Part shown: one piece after another, positions 44,779 to 57,719 of the stretch
Layout of the letters: every line of letters begins with the position of its first letter
Position numbering within the stretch: position 1 is the first letter of the stretch
Source: Thamnidium elegans
Lineage: Eukaryota; Mucoromycota; Mucoromycetes; Mucorales; Mucoraceae
Reading direction: 5' to 3'
NCBI GenBank assembly: GCA_025201345.1
Contig: JAIXMG010000011.1
Location: 744,001 to 808,000, forward strand
DNA: 64,000 nt
The notes under the pieces: model-generated
The model's input: only the letters and a program-made list of their open reading frames with translations
Told to the model about the DNA's origin: nothing
The model's database searches: none
Translations under genes and position numbers: made by a program

Positions 44779-47236
44779 GGGGAGAGTATTAAAAAAAAAT
44801 GATAGGGCGAAAATATGAGAGGTGAAGTAGGTTTATTTCCAATGAATTACATCACATTTGAGCCTTGTCATCTGCTCCCTACACCTTCTTCTTCAGACAC
44901 TACAAAAAAATCCTCTTACCATAACCTTAGTCATATAAATACATCTATATCCGAAGAGTTACAAAATGAGCTATCACCCTCTGTTCGATCCTCTTATTCT
45001 TTTACTTGTCCAGTGAATTCAATGACTGGACCTTCTTCTACCATTTCAAATATCAGTGCTACTTCAAGTAACACCAATCATGTACTACGAAGATCAATTA
45101 TCAATACTTTATTTTTACCTACGCTAAGATCTAACCCGCCCGAAGAATGGGATATCGACCAAGTCAAAATTTGGTTAAATGCCATGAATTTTGGTAGTAT
45201 AGCAGATACTTTTAAATGTAAATCCAATCTCCTTATCCACTATATATATATATATTCAAGTTACTAAAACACGCAGCCCTTTTATAGCGCAAGAAATCAC
45301 AGGAGACATTTTACTAGAACTAAACATGGATTCACTTAAAGAACTAAACGTTTTAACTTTTGGGAAACGATTCAAGATTCATACCGCACTAGCTATATTG
45401 AGAGATGAATGTGGATACCAATTGGCTTCGCCTGTCAATAGAATGTCAATGACGTCCTCAACATACTCTGATGACCTTCGATTTCATCAACGTCATCAAA
45501 GCCCTACTTCACCTACTGTCTCTAGATATCATAGTCCAATAAACCATCGTCAATCTTCTAGCTATCACTCGAATTTAATTATGGAAAGACATCATCATCG
45601 TCAAAGAAGCGAACGTGATAGTATAAAGAAAGAGTTTGATGAAGAAGACAACGGACTACAATCTCCAGATTCAATAAAATCTCCCTTGTCAGATGTTCCT
45701 ACACCTGTATTATCACCCACTTCAAACTATGATATCATGGAAGCAAGCAGTAAAAACGTATGTACTCTATTTTTTTTTTTTTTTACTGAAATATTTTTCT
45801 TAAAAAAAAATATTTTGTTTGTATAGTACGAAAATGATCATCGTACAGATCAAAAGACTCCCAACCCTGATAGTATAAAGTAATATCAATGCACATATAA
45901 CTCATATACAGATACTAATAACACATGTATAGAGATGTTGCCATGATACAAACTCAAAAACGCCATACTGTTTTACCTATGGCACATAGAAGTTCAATGG
46001 ATATTTATTCTACTCGTACAACAGACGATTGCGGTAATGTGACTCCAGATATGGAAGGTTGGCTTCATAAGCAAGGATGTAAATACAAGAAATGGAATAA
46101 ACGATGGTTTGTACTTAAAGGTCCTAATCTTTTTTATTTTAAAAGTCCAAAGGTAAAACAAGAACCAAAAAAAAAAGCACTTTAAAATTAACATATATAT
46201 ATTTATAAGGATGTCCGTATGAAAGGCATTATTAATTTAAGAGGTTACCGAATAGTACCCGATGAAACAATACAACCTGGTAAATACTCATTCAAGGCAC
46301 AACATGAAGAAGAACGTACATTTTATTTTTATACAGATATTGATATCAATATGAAAGCATGGATTTCAAGCTTGATGAAGGCGACCATTTCTAGAGATTT
46401 CACAGCACCAGTATTAAGTTCCAGTATGATCCCCACAGTTTCTTTAGACGTTGCTCGTCGCATGAGACCAAGACCTCCTTCTGTCTTGCTTTATCGTAAA
46501 GAGAATCTCAAGAACAATACTAATTTATCCCCTCAGTCCTATGAGGCTACTTACGGTGGTTATCATACCCCTATCTCCAAAAAGAGTAGTGCTAGCAGCA
46601 CTGACTCTCATACAAGGGATATTCCTTCAGTTCCAATCGATATAAAGTCGGAGGAAGAAGAACTGACCAATCAAGATTCGGGTTTTGATAGCGATCAACA
46701 ACATCTCGAATTAGGTTCTAGCCATAATGGTATAAATACCGAAGACGATGAAACAGAACCATTCGATTATGATGAAGAAGATGAAGGAAATTTTGAAGAA
46801 GAATTTGAGGAAAAGGTTGCACTTTCAACTTGGACTTCTACAGAGTATATTCAGTGGATTCATACCGTATGTACTTCTGCAGAAATTGATACTTTGTCAG
46901 ATCTAAGACAAGGTGATGTCTTAATTGAAGTACTGGAAGAACTGAGTGGCAAAAGGGTTAAACAATTACCCACTTCGACAGTTGGTTCTATAAATATGTT
47001 GGTGTTGGATAATATTGTTGCCGTCTTTAAATTTATGAGTCTGGAAGGTATTGAAATTAATGATCAATTTACAATTAAAGGTATGAAAGGAGGAAGAAGA
47101 AAAAAAATATGTAGCTTTATTAAATTAACTTGCAAATATATATATACATGTAGATATTTTTAGTGGAAAAGAAGATAAAATAAAACTCATGTTACAAGCA
47201 ATAATAGATTGGTCAATACAATCTAACGAACAATAA
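44588..47236 (+). CDS. Boi-like polarity protein: SH3-SAM-PH with C-terminal CH domain
   Basis: Seven exons (44588-44719, 44806-45217, 45288-45757, 45827-45879, 45933-46152, 46210-47080, 47154-47236) give 746 codons. SH3 at residues ~5-62 (VFAVHNFEAENDDELTFQIG, GWWKGENMRGEVGLFPMNYI). SAM at ~158-222 (EEWDIDQVKIWLNAMNF, DILLELNMDSLKELNV). PH at ~395-500 (MEGWLHKQGCKYKKWNKRWF, VLKGPNLFYFKSP, AWISSLMKAT). This order is that of yeast Boi1/Boi2 and fission-yeast Pob1, which link Cdc42, formin and exocytosis at growth sites. After an acidic stretch, residues ~635-745 look like a calponin-homology domain (TSTEYIQWIHTVC, LRQGDVLIEVLEELSGKRV, NIVAVFKFMSLEGIEI). A CH domain would add actin or microtubule binding. 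It is absent from the yeast proteins I know. Confidence 0.88.
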
Positions 47237-48193
47237 TAATAGTAGTAATTACAGCAGAGCTGATTACCTCCCATACACACAAGTACATATATACAACAAA
47301 TAATATCTCTCTATTATTATTACTTAATACTCATACATTATAAATCTTATTAATAACTTTCTATTATAAAAATTGTAAAACAAGTTTTTTTCATTTTCAT
47401 TTATATTTTAAAAAAAAGATTAATTTCAGTAATCAGAAAGGTGTTTCCACCAGGGCGCGTTGTAATCAACTGACGAATTCATCCGAATACCCGTTTTCAT
47501 CATCTGAAAAATATAAATGTTGCAGTGCCGTAGCATCTGCGAACAGATCATTTTCCTACTGATTGGTGAAGAAAACAGGAAAAAAAAAAATTAAAAGGCT
47601 TTTCGAATATCATTTATTTATACTTTTTTCGAAATAAAAAATTTTCTTTTCCTTTATCAGTCACATGAAGGACTGCTGAAAAATATATATATATTTTTTT
47701 TTGATTCAGACACATCATACTCTCCCAACCAACCAAGAATTTATACTGTTAAACATGATGTATAAACCTTGAATAATAATAATAATACACTGGCTTAAAA
47801 TGCTCAAAGCTTTAGCTTTATAACAAGGATAAATATTTTTTTTTTTTTGAGAATCAAACAAGATTTATAGCATCGATACCGCCCAATAGAAAGAGAGTTT
47901 TTTTTTATTTACCTACAGTAAACCTGAATAGTATAAAATACACAAAGCAGTAATGCATCAATTTTCACTACATTGCGGTTTTTGAAATTACATAGTTACT
48001 AAAATATTTATAAGGCTAACCATATAAAAACTCTTTGCTGTTTCCGTCCGTTTCTTGGCCTGTTAAACATATTAAGAATATAACGGTATGTAAGAAAAAT
48101 AAGATTGTATATACCTTGTTACTTACGATAAATATCACTATTAATAAATCCTTCTTATAAATAAAGCGAACAAGTATTAATCATCATTTATAT

Positions 48194-48231
<38 letters not shown>

Positions 48232-50192
48232 AAATATAAATCTCATAAGTTTGTATCTATAAACAATTCTTGTAAAATTTCCCTACTGTTCCTAATAATA
48301 AGAGCACTCCCTTTTTTTAAAAAAAAAAGAAAATTTAGTACCTGAGCGCAGAGAAATATAAATAATAATACGAGTATTTCTTGGTATTTAATGTAACAAG
48401 AATATTATATATATATTCATTTATCACTGATGTAAATGCATACTTCACGTTATAAAGTTAAAAAAAAAAATTGAATTATACATAACTGAGTACTTTTTTT
48501 CCCTTTTTTATATACGATTGTTTAAATTGTTTCAACTAAACCATTAGAACAGCCGAAAGGTAATTTTTTTTAGACACATGACACTTAGTAACGAAATAAA
48601 TAAATAAAAAGGTTGATAATAATAGAGGCTTATAATGAAACGATGATCTACTTGCTAGAATTTTTCTCAATTTTAAATGTAAAATAAAAAGTAAGCGAAC
48701 TTTACATGTTCCCTCTGTTCTAATACTTTTTATTTCACCCAAATACACTAAAGTTGACTAATTTTTTTTTTTTTTTAGGCTCACTCATGTATCACCAGAA
48801 ACCTATTCACTCATAAAAGTTTTTTATTAGAAAAAAAAAAGCAACAATAACCTCAAAGCTTCTTTAATATATACTCTATACTAACTATAAGAAAACCTTT
48901 TTTATGGTTTAACTTCTTTTATTCTTTTTCATTTTTACTAAAAAAAAAAAAAAAAGTAGTTTTTTTTTTTTTTTAAAGCAGAAAACAGAACCACAAGTTG
49001 AGAATAGCTTTGAGTCGCTGGTGGTCCAAAATTTCTAATTGCCAGGCTATTTTTGTTTTTCTTTAAAACAATGGTTACGTTACTAGAAAAAAACTTTTTT
49101 TTAGAATTCTATTTCATAAAAGGAAATTGTTTTGTAACCAAAGACTGATACGAGTTGATTCGCTAACACCATTTAGCTTGCGGGCAATGATTGGAGTTTG
49201 ATAGTAACCTCTCTACATTTTTTTAATTTACTTTTATAAAAACGAAAACGAAAAAAAAAAAAAATACTTATTTCCAGGGTAGTACGTGCCCCACGCTTTT
49301 TAAGGCGGTGTAATGATGGCTGGACAGTTAAGAATCAATATCAGCCAATCGTTCCTCTCGCGGAAACCAATTTAAGCCAATAAGTAAGGCTAACCCTCAA
49401 TCTGAGCCTAAAAAAAATTCTTACTGGGCATAAAATGCTCTTTCGGCTGTAAGTCTTGGGGGTACATGGGAGTATACAATTATTTTTAAGTATTTTAAAT
49501 CGAGTACGAGTATCTCAAAGGGCTTATTTTATTATAGATAATCTATTTAATCAAATAAATTCAGTAATGGAAAGCAGAAATAAAGGACACAAGTGGGTCT
49601 ATTTTTCGCTCGAATTAATCCAATTGGGTAATTCTGGGCTTTAGTTAAAGCCTGAACCAGTCGTCAAAAGTTAAAAGATACCGAAACGTTTGAAGATAAA
49701 ATAATTCGCGCTACATATGATATTCCTGCTAAGCATTCTCTCGAAGTATCCTTTTGCATTCGAAAATGTCTTTTTTTTTAAAAAAAAAATCGGTCAAGAG
49801 TATGAGAACCCAGTGAGTCTGGTGACTTATTTTTTCCTCAACTCAGTCCAGGCTTGGGTTGGGAGGACCAAAATTAAAGACTATTTCAGTTTTCTTAAAT
49901 AATAAAAAGCCAATGTTAAAACTAAAAAGCTACTTTAAGAGTGCGTATAAGCTACACTGTCCTACCAACTTAACATTCATTTTTTTTTCTGCGTACGCCT
50001 GTTCCTATCGTGATTGATACAAGATCAACAAGAACTATTGTTCAAATACGTAAAAATGTCCGGTCCGGACAAACATAAAAAATGTGTTCATGCTTCGTGG
50101 GGGTTCATGAAAAAAAAATGCAACAAGAATATTAAAGAGATGCCCTAAGCAAAACTCAAGGATCTTTCTCTTTCCGAACATACCGTAGCGCG
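47237..50192. other. long gene-poor intergenic region
   Basis: About 3 kb of AT-rich DNA with many A/T homopolymers, including a ~32-bp T run near 48198-48230. Minus-strand scraps that look like decayed coding lie at 47440-47575. A second copy of a dispersed repeat is at 49504-49750, with GC-richer sequence around 49270-49450. No intact gene or RNA recognised. The last ~150 bp, with the pyrimidine tract CTTTCTCTTTCC at 50165-50175, is the eL38 promoter/5' UTR. Confidence 0.5.
49504..49750 (+). repeat. dispersed repeat, copy B
   Basis: Matches copy A at 4451-4600 in the same orientation: GTACGAGTATCTCAAAGG, then GGTAATTCTGGGCTTTAG, GATACCG, and ATTCCTGCTAAGCATTCT. About 100 bp more separates the blocks than in copy A. 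The flanking 49270-49500 sequence may belong to the same element, but copy A has nothing comparable. Confidence 0.6.
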
Positions 50193-50817
50193 ATGGTAAG
50201 CTCTATAACATATTCATCATCTAATGGATGATATGAATTTCTCTTTAAAGCAGATGGATGATATATATACATATATTAAAAAAGAAAAATATAAGAAAGA
50301 CGAAAATGGATAATGGATAGAGTATGCTGTAATTTTTTTTTACTTTGGAAAAAAAACGAATTGTAGAGCTGATTTACTTTTGGAGAAGAGATATTTCACT
50401 ACAACAGTGTTCATATATACGTACAACTACTAGCATATTGAACACCATTTCTATCTTTCTTTTTTATATATATCGTATATATATCATTTATATGTCAACA
50501 ACTTGGATATGTTTTATTAACATTTATTTTTATTTTATAGCCTCAGCAGATTAAGGATATTAAGCAATTCCTCGAGATTGCCCGTAGACAGGACGCCCAG
50601 TGTAAGTAAACTGTTGTTACTCTAGAGGAACACAAAAAAATATTGACATTGTATTTTTTTCTTCTAAATAGCCGCTCGCATCAAGAAGAACCCCGATTCC
50701 GTCAAGTTCAAGGTTAGATGTTCCAAGTATCTTTATACTCTTGTTGTCAAGGATAAGGCAAAGGCCAGCAAGCTTAGACAATCCCTCCCCCCTGCTCTCG
50801 TCGTCAACGAGATCTAA
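50193..50817 (+). CDS. RPL38: large-subunit ribosomal protein eL38
   Basis: Three exons: 50193-50195 (the ATG alone), 50541-50601 and 50672-50817, giving 69 codons, the normal eL38 length. The protein reads [20 protein letters not shown], then [20 protein letters not shown] and VVNEI, which is unmistakable. The only ATG followed directly by a good donor (ATG|GTAAGC) lies at 50193 next to a pyrimidine tract typical of ribosomal-protein promoters, so I place the start codon there. The 345-bp first intron is the longest in the window, as is usual for ribosomal-protein genes in which early introns affect expression. Exon 2 begins CCT CAG CAG right after TATTTTATAG. Confidence 0.93.
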
Positions 50818-51061
50818 ATAACTTTTTTTTTTTTATCTTGTACGATATGTGTTCGTTTTTTGCGCAATCAACAAAATGGATTTTTACATTTCAACCAAAA
50901 AACCAAAAAAAAAAAGTAAATAAAAAAGTTTAAAAGGAATCAAGAGGTTCTCTTTTTTTCTTTTAGAATTTCTTTTATATATATAGCTTATGCATTCGAT
51001 TTGACTTTTTAACGGGTTCTTTTTTAAAAAAAAGGGGAGTGTCTTATTTTACGTGTTTTTT

Positions 51062-51656
51062 TTAAATGGCCATTTTTTCTCTATAATTACGAGCGGGAGA
51101 AGCAACATTACACTTGTGAAGTTCTTCATCTACTAGTGAATATTGTCTAGCTACTTTTTCAATTGAGGTCTGAACAGGCAAATTACATTGGGCTATCATT
51201 GTTTTTTTTTGTAAGTTATTAGCAAGAAATTATTTCATTAGTGTTTACCTAATAAGACATCATTGACTTCTTTTGCTAATTGCTCGCGTCTCTCTTGTGT
51301 TAATAAATGTTTTGATTGTGATTGATGAGGATCGGCATAAGCGATCAATGCAGTTACTTCTTTTACCTTTTCTTTTAATTCACTATTGGTAGCTTTCAAG
51401 TGAGTTTGAGCGTACCGTATAGCTTCCAATTCTGAAGAAGGCGTGGTTGAACGAATAATTTCGATAAACCGTTGACATTTTAGTTTGAATAATACGGTGT
51501 GTAACTTTATTGCTTCATGGTCATTTGGTGGCGTGCTGTTAGGTACGTTATCCAGAGACGCTAAAGCTGGGAAATGTTTTTTAATTAAAGCAAATGCTTC
51601 AAGAATATCACCTTGTTCAATTGCATCGATTAGCTCTGAAGTAATTTGTATTAATA

Positions 51657-51704
<48 letters not shown>

Positions 51705-52056
51705 TTATAAGAATATCAATAAAAAATCTCACTTGCTTTTTCTTGCGTCTAATAATACCCATTGATTCTCTAGTATATAAGCGTTTAGTACGATACATGC
51801 ACATGTATATAAAAAAAAAAAACTTCCGACTAACCATTATCTAATTCCATTAAATCTATATACTGTGAATCAATATATTATTTTCCGTTTCTTTCTAAAA
51901 AAAAAAAAAAAAGTACTTACTCCTCTTAACGTTTCCTTTTTGTATAGAATTACAGTCTTCAAGTCTACTAGTTTCATTGATTAATGCCTTTGCAGTATTC
52001 TTGAAACAATTATGAATAAGATATTCAATCACCATAGAATGACATTCTGAGTCCAT
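51062..52056 (-). CDS. LisH-CTLH-CRA protein, GID8/RanBPM-type CTLH complex subunit
   Basis: Five exons on the minus strand (52056-51921, 51855-51835, 51767-51733, 51633-51249, 51192-51062) give 235 codons, like human GID8 (228). The LisH motif is MVIEYLIHNCFKNTAKALIN at residues ~8-35. After a short linker come the CTLH region (LIDAIEQGDILEAFALIKKH) and CRA region (LFKLKCQRFIEIIRSTTPSS, ALIAYADP, LAKEVNDVLLG), then SPARNYREKMAI at the end. Proteins of this build are core parts of the GID/CTLH E3 ubiquitin ligase, which degrades gluconeogenic enzymes in yeast. No SPRY domain is present, which favours GID8 over RanBPM. Exons 2 and 3 are only 21 and 35 bp and were placed by phase; they are less certain than the rest. 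An A/T run of about 40 bp lies in the intron near 51660. Confidence 0.8.
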
Positions 52057-52833
52057 TGAAAAGAAAAAGAGAGAATGATAGAGTTGAATATTAGGTATTG
52101 AAATTTGGTTTTTATGAATTAATCACATGCAGATTCCAACTGCATCAAAATAAATAGTCCGGTATTCCCATTCCTTTCAATCATTTTGAGTGCACTTGAA
52201 GCGCGCATGTCTTTTTTTTTTTTTTTTTTTTGCAAAGCGTGACTGTACTACCTTATTTAATCACCATAGAAATTCTTGCATCTCAAACTAATGTCATATT
52301 TTTGACAGCAATTCTAGATAAGGGTTGTTTATTATAACGATTTGTTTTTAGTATACAAATGTATTTTTTTTTAAAAAATAATAACGATAAAGCTTTAAAA
52401 TTACTTCTTTTCAAAAAAGAAAAAAAAAAAAACTGGGAAAGCTAGTTTACTTTTCTTACCCTTTTTTTTTATAGTTGGGGGAGGTCATAATATATTGTTG
52501 CACGGAGTACAGCTTTCGCTTTCTTGGGTAGTTTTTATAATATACGGGTAACTGGAATATTGTTTGTTTTTATAACCTACCTTTATTTCTCCATACAAAA
52601 TTTACGATTTTTGTCGAATAAAAAAAAACTGTTTACCAACAAGATCAAATGTCATAAAAAGACACGCATATCCTATTTGTGAGCCTATCAATTCACTATC
52701 CAGTAGAGGTACACAAGCGTTTTTTTTTGTACACACATGGAATTCCGTGTTCCGCTTTCATAGAAAAAAAAATATTCAGTTTCTATTTCTTCTTTTCTTT
52801 TAACTTTTAACAATAAAAAGGGACATTAAAAGA
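52057..52833. other. intergenic between divergent genes
   Basis: Shared upstream region of the CTLH subunit (minus) and the Rab gene (plus). T run at 52211-52230 and A runs near 52415-52430. No gene seen. Confidence 0.5.
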
Positions 52834-53854
<1,021 letters not shown>

Positions 53855-55226
53855 ATTTTTAATTTTTGTTTATACACATATATCCTTTATCTCCTTTTTT
53901 ATTTTTCTTTTTACTAATAAACCAAACTATTTGCTGATACAAATAAAAATGGGTGAATGATGACATGTGAAAGTTTTTATTTTTAAGCTTGTCATGTGTC
54001 TATATACACTAAAAAATGACCTTTTTCTACTTTATGAAAAGATCCTCTTTACATTATTATGCCGAATATTCTTTTTTATATATAATAAATACATGTATTA
54101 TGCCTTTTATATATACACATAACTATACATATATACTTATAGATGTAAGGCTATTTTTACTCCTATTTATTTATCTTTGATAGAATAAGTAATATATTGT
54201 TATATAGAGTATAATGTAATTTACCAGAACCAAGACACGCGTATTTATTCAACAAATATATGTTTCTTTGTGCTTATACCAAAGTACCAGACTTTTAATT
54301 AAAGACTAACTACCCTCAAGCGTATGCGCCAGTAATTAAGAAGAGACTGTTTGTGAGGAGGACAAAGAACAAAAAAGAGGAAAATGCAGTCTGTAGTCCT
54401 TATCTGACAGCAAGTTGTTTGTTAAAGTGGTTAAGGTAGTCTCGTATAGTAGGTGTAGATTGTGGATCGTATGTTTCACTTTCATCTGGCTCTTGATCCG
54501 TACAATATGCCGTATGGCTTCAGGCTCTCGTCAATTGTATCGATAAAGAAGGAGCGAGATTGATGTATATGGTAGCGTCCTCGACAAGAACTCTTTAGAA
54601 AAAAAATAAAAAAATAGGCCTTGATAAATACGAAAGAACATTATGGCTATGATTGATTAGAATCTGTTTTTGAAGTACAATGCTGATAGCTTTAGTTACA
54701 AAAATTATAAAGAGAGGGTTAAAGCACATGTAAAGAAATTTTAACTACAGAGTGTTCAATCATTTGTGTATGTTTTAGAATATTCAACCAAGAAGTTCAG
54801 TTGAATTCTAATTTTAATTGCAAAGGGAAAATACCATCATTAAGATAGAACATAGAATTGATCAGAAAAGAAAATGTGATCCAAATGTGATGTAAACGAA
54901 GCCTTTAAGTATAAATTAGGTATTCAACTGATTACCCAGGATCCGTTATCGAATTGAAACTAAAACTACACTAGTGGGAATGATTGGATAATATGATAGT
55001 CCAATCAGGGTCACCACGATTGTACCTGAATGGACCACTTTTGTAAACCCCGCATTTTAACGAGAACTCCAAATAAAATAGTCTTTTTTTTTTTAACTCC
55101 TTTTTCTCTTTATTTTATTTTATTTTATATATAGACAAAATATAATATCCTTTTTTTTTTTTTTTTTTTTTTTTTCTTTTTCTTATCTGTTAAATAAATA
55201 AAAAAAAAATTGATTAGTAGAATACA
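53855..55226. other. intergenic, no gene seen
   Basis: AT-rich spacer upstream of the desaturase, with somewhat less biased composition between 54280 and 55070 but no open frame that looks coding. A T run of about 27 bp at 55150-55176 lies close to the desaturase start. Confidence 0.5.
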
Positions 55227-55523
55227 ATGATGGAATCCAGAGGTAAAAAAAAAAAAGAAAAAAAAATAATGATATGAATCGAATGTCCCCTAATTTCCAA
55301 ATTGTGCCACCAAAAATAATAAACAGAGCCCCAAACATTTACTAGAAAAGAGTTTGAAAAAATGAATCAAATGGTTAAAGATGGTGATAAAGAAGCTAAA
55401 AAATTTATCGTTATTGATAATAAGCTTTATGATGTAACCGATTTTGTTGAAGATCATCCTGGTGGACAAGATGTCTTATTGACCCATGTAGGAAAAGATG
55501 CATCAGGTAATACTACTACTACT

Positions 55524-55568
<45 letters not shown>

Positions 55569-56961
55569 TATGTGTGTGTGTGTGTAAGTAAAGCAGTAAA
55601 TAAACTTAATTTTTTCAATTAGATGTTTTCCATGCTATGCACCCTGATTCAGCTTACGAAATGTTGGGAAACTATTATGCTGGTGATTTAGAACCTGAGT
55701 TACCAAAGGATGATAATGTGGCCAACTCTGCTAAATTTGCTGCTGAAATTCGTGATCTTCGTGATAAACTTAAAAAAGAAGGTTACTTCCATTCTAGTAA
55801 ACTCTTTTATGCTTACAAAGTACTCTCTACTCTCGCCCTTTGTGGTACAGGTCTTGGTCTCTTATACGCTTATGGTCGTACTTCTACTTTAGCTGTCGTT
55901 GTATCTGCTTTTATTATTGGTATCTTTTGGCAACAATGTGGCTGGTTAGCTCATGATTTTGGTCATCATCAATGTTTCCAAGATCGTAAATGGAATGATG
56001 TTCTTGTTATTTTCCTTGGTAACTTTTGTCAAGGTTTTTCATTATCATGGTAAGACTAACGATCCATAACCCCAGAATCGGACACTTAAAATATAGAAAA
56101 AAAACTAACCCAAAAATTTTTTTTTTTGTGATAGGTGGAAAAATAAACACAACACACATCACGCCAGTACTAATGTTCACGGTCAAGATCCCGATATTGA
56201 TACCGCACCTGTCTTATTGTGGGACGAATATGCTTCAGCTGCTTATTATGGAGCTTTAGATGATGAGCCTACTATGGTCTCCCGTTTCATTGCCGAAAAT
56301 GTTTTACCTTACCAAACTCGTTATTACTTCTTTGTTCTTGCTTTTGCTAGATTCTCTTGGGCACTTCAATCTTTCTTGTACTCATTCAATCAAGGTGCTA
56401 TCAACAAATCTGCTGCCCTCAACATGTATGAACGTATTTCTTTAATTTTACATTGGTCAATTTTCGGTTATGCCACTATCGCATGGAACAGTAGCATTTA
56501 CAACATGATTTTATTCTTTATGATCAGTCAAGCTACTACTGGTTATACTTTAGCTCTTGTATTCGCTTTAAACCATAATGGTATGCCCGTTATCTCTGAA
56601 GAAAAGGCTGAAAAGATGGAGTTTTTCGAAATTCAAGTTGTGACAGGTCGTGATGTTACTCTTTCCCCCTTAGGTGACTGGTTCATGGGTGGATTAAATT
56701 ATCAAATTGAGCATCACGTAAGTATTTTTTTTTAAGCTTTTTATGCGTTTTAGTATTTAAAATTAATTTTTCTGGTTTTAGGTTTTCCCCAACATGCCTC
56801 GTCATAATCTTCCCAAGGTTAAGCCTATGGTAAAGGCCTTGTGTAAAAAATATGACATTTATTATCATGATACCGGCTTTATTAAGGGTACTTTGGAAGT
56901 ATTAAAAACCTTAGATGTCGCTTCCAACTTGTCTTTACAATTAAGTAAGAAGGCATTCTAA
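55227..56961 (+). CDS. cytochrome-b5-fused delta-6 fatty acid desaturase
   Basis: Five exons (55227-55242, 55327-55506, 55623-56049, 56135-56717, 56782-56961) give 461 codons, the length of mucoralean delta-6 desaturases. An N-terminal cytochrome b5 domain (FIVIDNKLYDVTDFVEDHPG with haem-ligand HPGG near residue 49, then HAMHPDSAYEMLGNYYAGDL) is fused to a membrane desaturase. Histidine boxes are HDFGHH (~175), HNTHH (~213) and QIEHH (~397). The Q-x-x-HH third box is the mark of front-end desaturases. The expected reaction is linoleic to gamma-linolenic acid at the ER. A delta-5 or delta-8 role cannot be fully excluded from sequence. The first exon is only 16 bp, and intron 2 contains a ~44-bp T run. 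A CCAA microsatellite lies just after the stop. Confidence 0.92.
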
Positions 56962-57281
56962 AAATAGTACTTATACCAATATACACGCACCCTAACAACC
57001 ACAACCAACCAACCAACCAACCAACCAAAAAAAAAAAAAAACCCTCCTTTTTTTTTAATAAAAAAAAAGATCACCTTATTTTCTTTCGTGTTGTTCTTAC
57101 AAAGATACATATGTGCTTAGCTCTCTTATTGCTGAATCATTTCTACTTTGAAGCACAATTCTTTTTTTTTGTTATTGCCACATGTATTCATATGAATTTT
57201 AAAATGTGATAATCCCAATGGCTTGAGCAATAGTATAAATGTGTTTATTACTTTTTCTTTTCTTTTGTACAAAAATAAATA
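56962..57281. other. 3' flank of desaturase with CCAA microsatellite
   Basis: Begins with a tandem (ACCA)n run at about 57000-57029 followed by A and T runs, then AT-rich sequence up to the small frame at 57282. No gene seen. Confidence 0.6.
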
Positions 57282-57503
57282 ATGTTACAGTCTTCTTTTA
57301 TTCAATACACAATAATAAATATTAAAGCTAAATTTCAATCGAAATCGGATCATCGTAAACAAGAACAACAAATCAAATCTTCCAGTGAGGATACGTGTTT
57401 GACTGCGTTTCAAAAATCTTATGTTTCATTCCCTGAATTTACTTCTACAAACGATCGTTTTACAGAAGTAATCACTGCCACCGCTGTGCCTTCTTTTTTA
57501 TAG
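57282..57503 (+). CDS. small hypothetical protein
   Basis: 73 codons, MLQSSFIQYTIINIKAKFQS to EVITATAVPSFL. The composition (Ser/Thr-rich, balanced charge) is more coding-like than neighbouring random frames, and an AATAATG context precedes it. No family, domain or signal peptide is recognised, so it could be spurious. It lies between the desaturase and the convergent Sho1-like gene. Confidence 0.3.
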   Translation: MLQSSFIQYTIINIKAKFQSKSDHRKQEQQIKSSSEDTCLTAFQKSYVSFPEFTSTNDRFTEVITATAVPSFL

Positions 57504-57719
57504 CGAGCCTCTTGTTAAACCAATTTGGTCAGCCTAATATATAAAGTAAAAAGAAAGTGAGTGAAAAAAACGACTCTGTGAGTTGTTTTCTTTTTGTAAA
57601 TAAATCTGTGTGCAGTGATAAATCACACTTTGTAAATAAATATAATTTTTTATTGTTATAGGGTTTTTGTAACAAAGTGATAACAATTATGTACATGGTC
57701 TAGAATGAAACAATATTAT

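Noticed and set aside
50056..50200. Frame MSGPDKHKKCVHASWGFMKK with [14 protein letters not shown] resembling a transposase helix-turn-helix
   Set aside because: Very short, contains a stop, and overlaps the eL38 promoter and start codon. I consider it chance or at most a tiny scrap.
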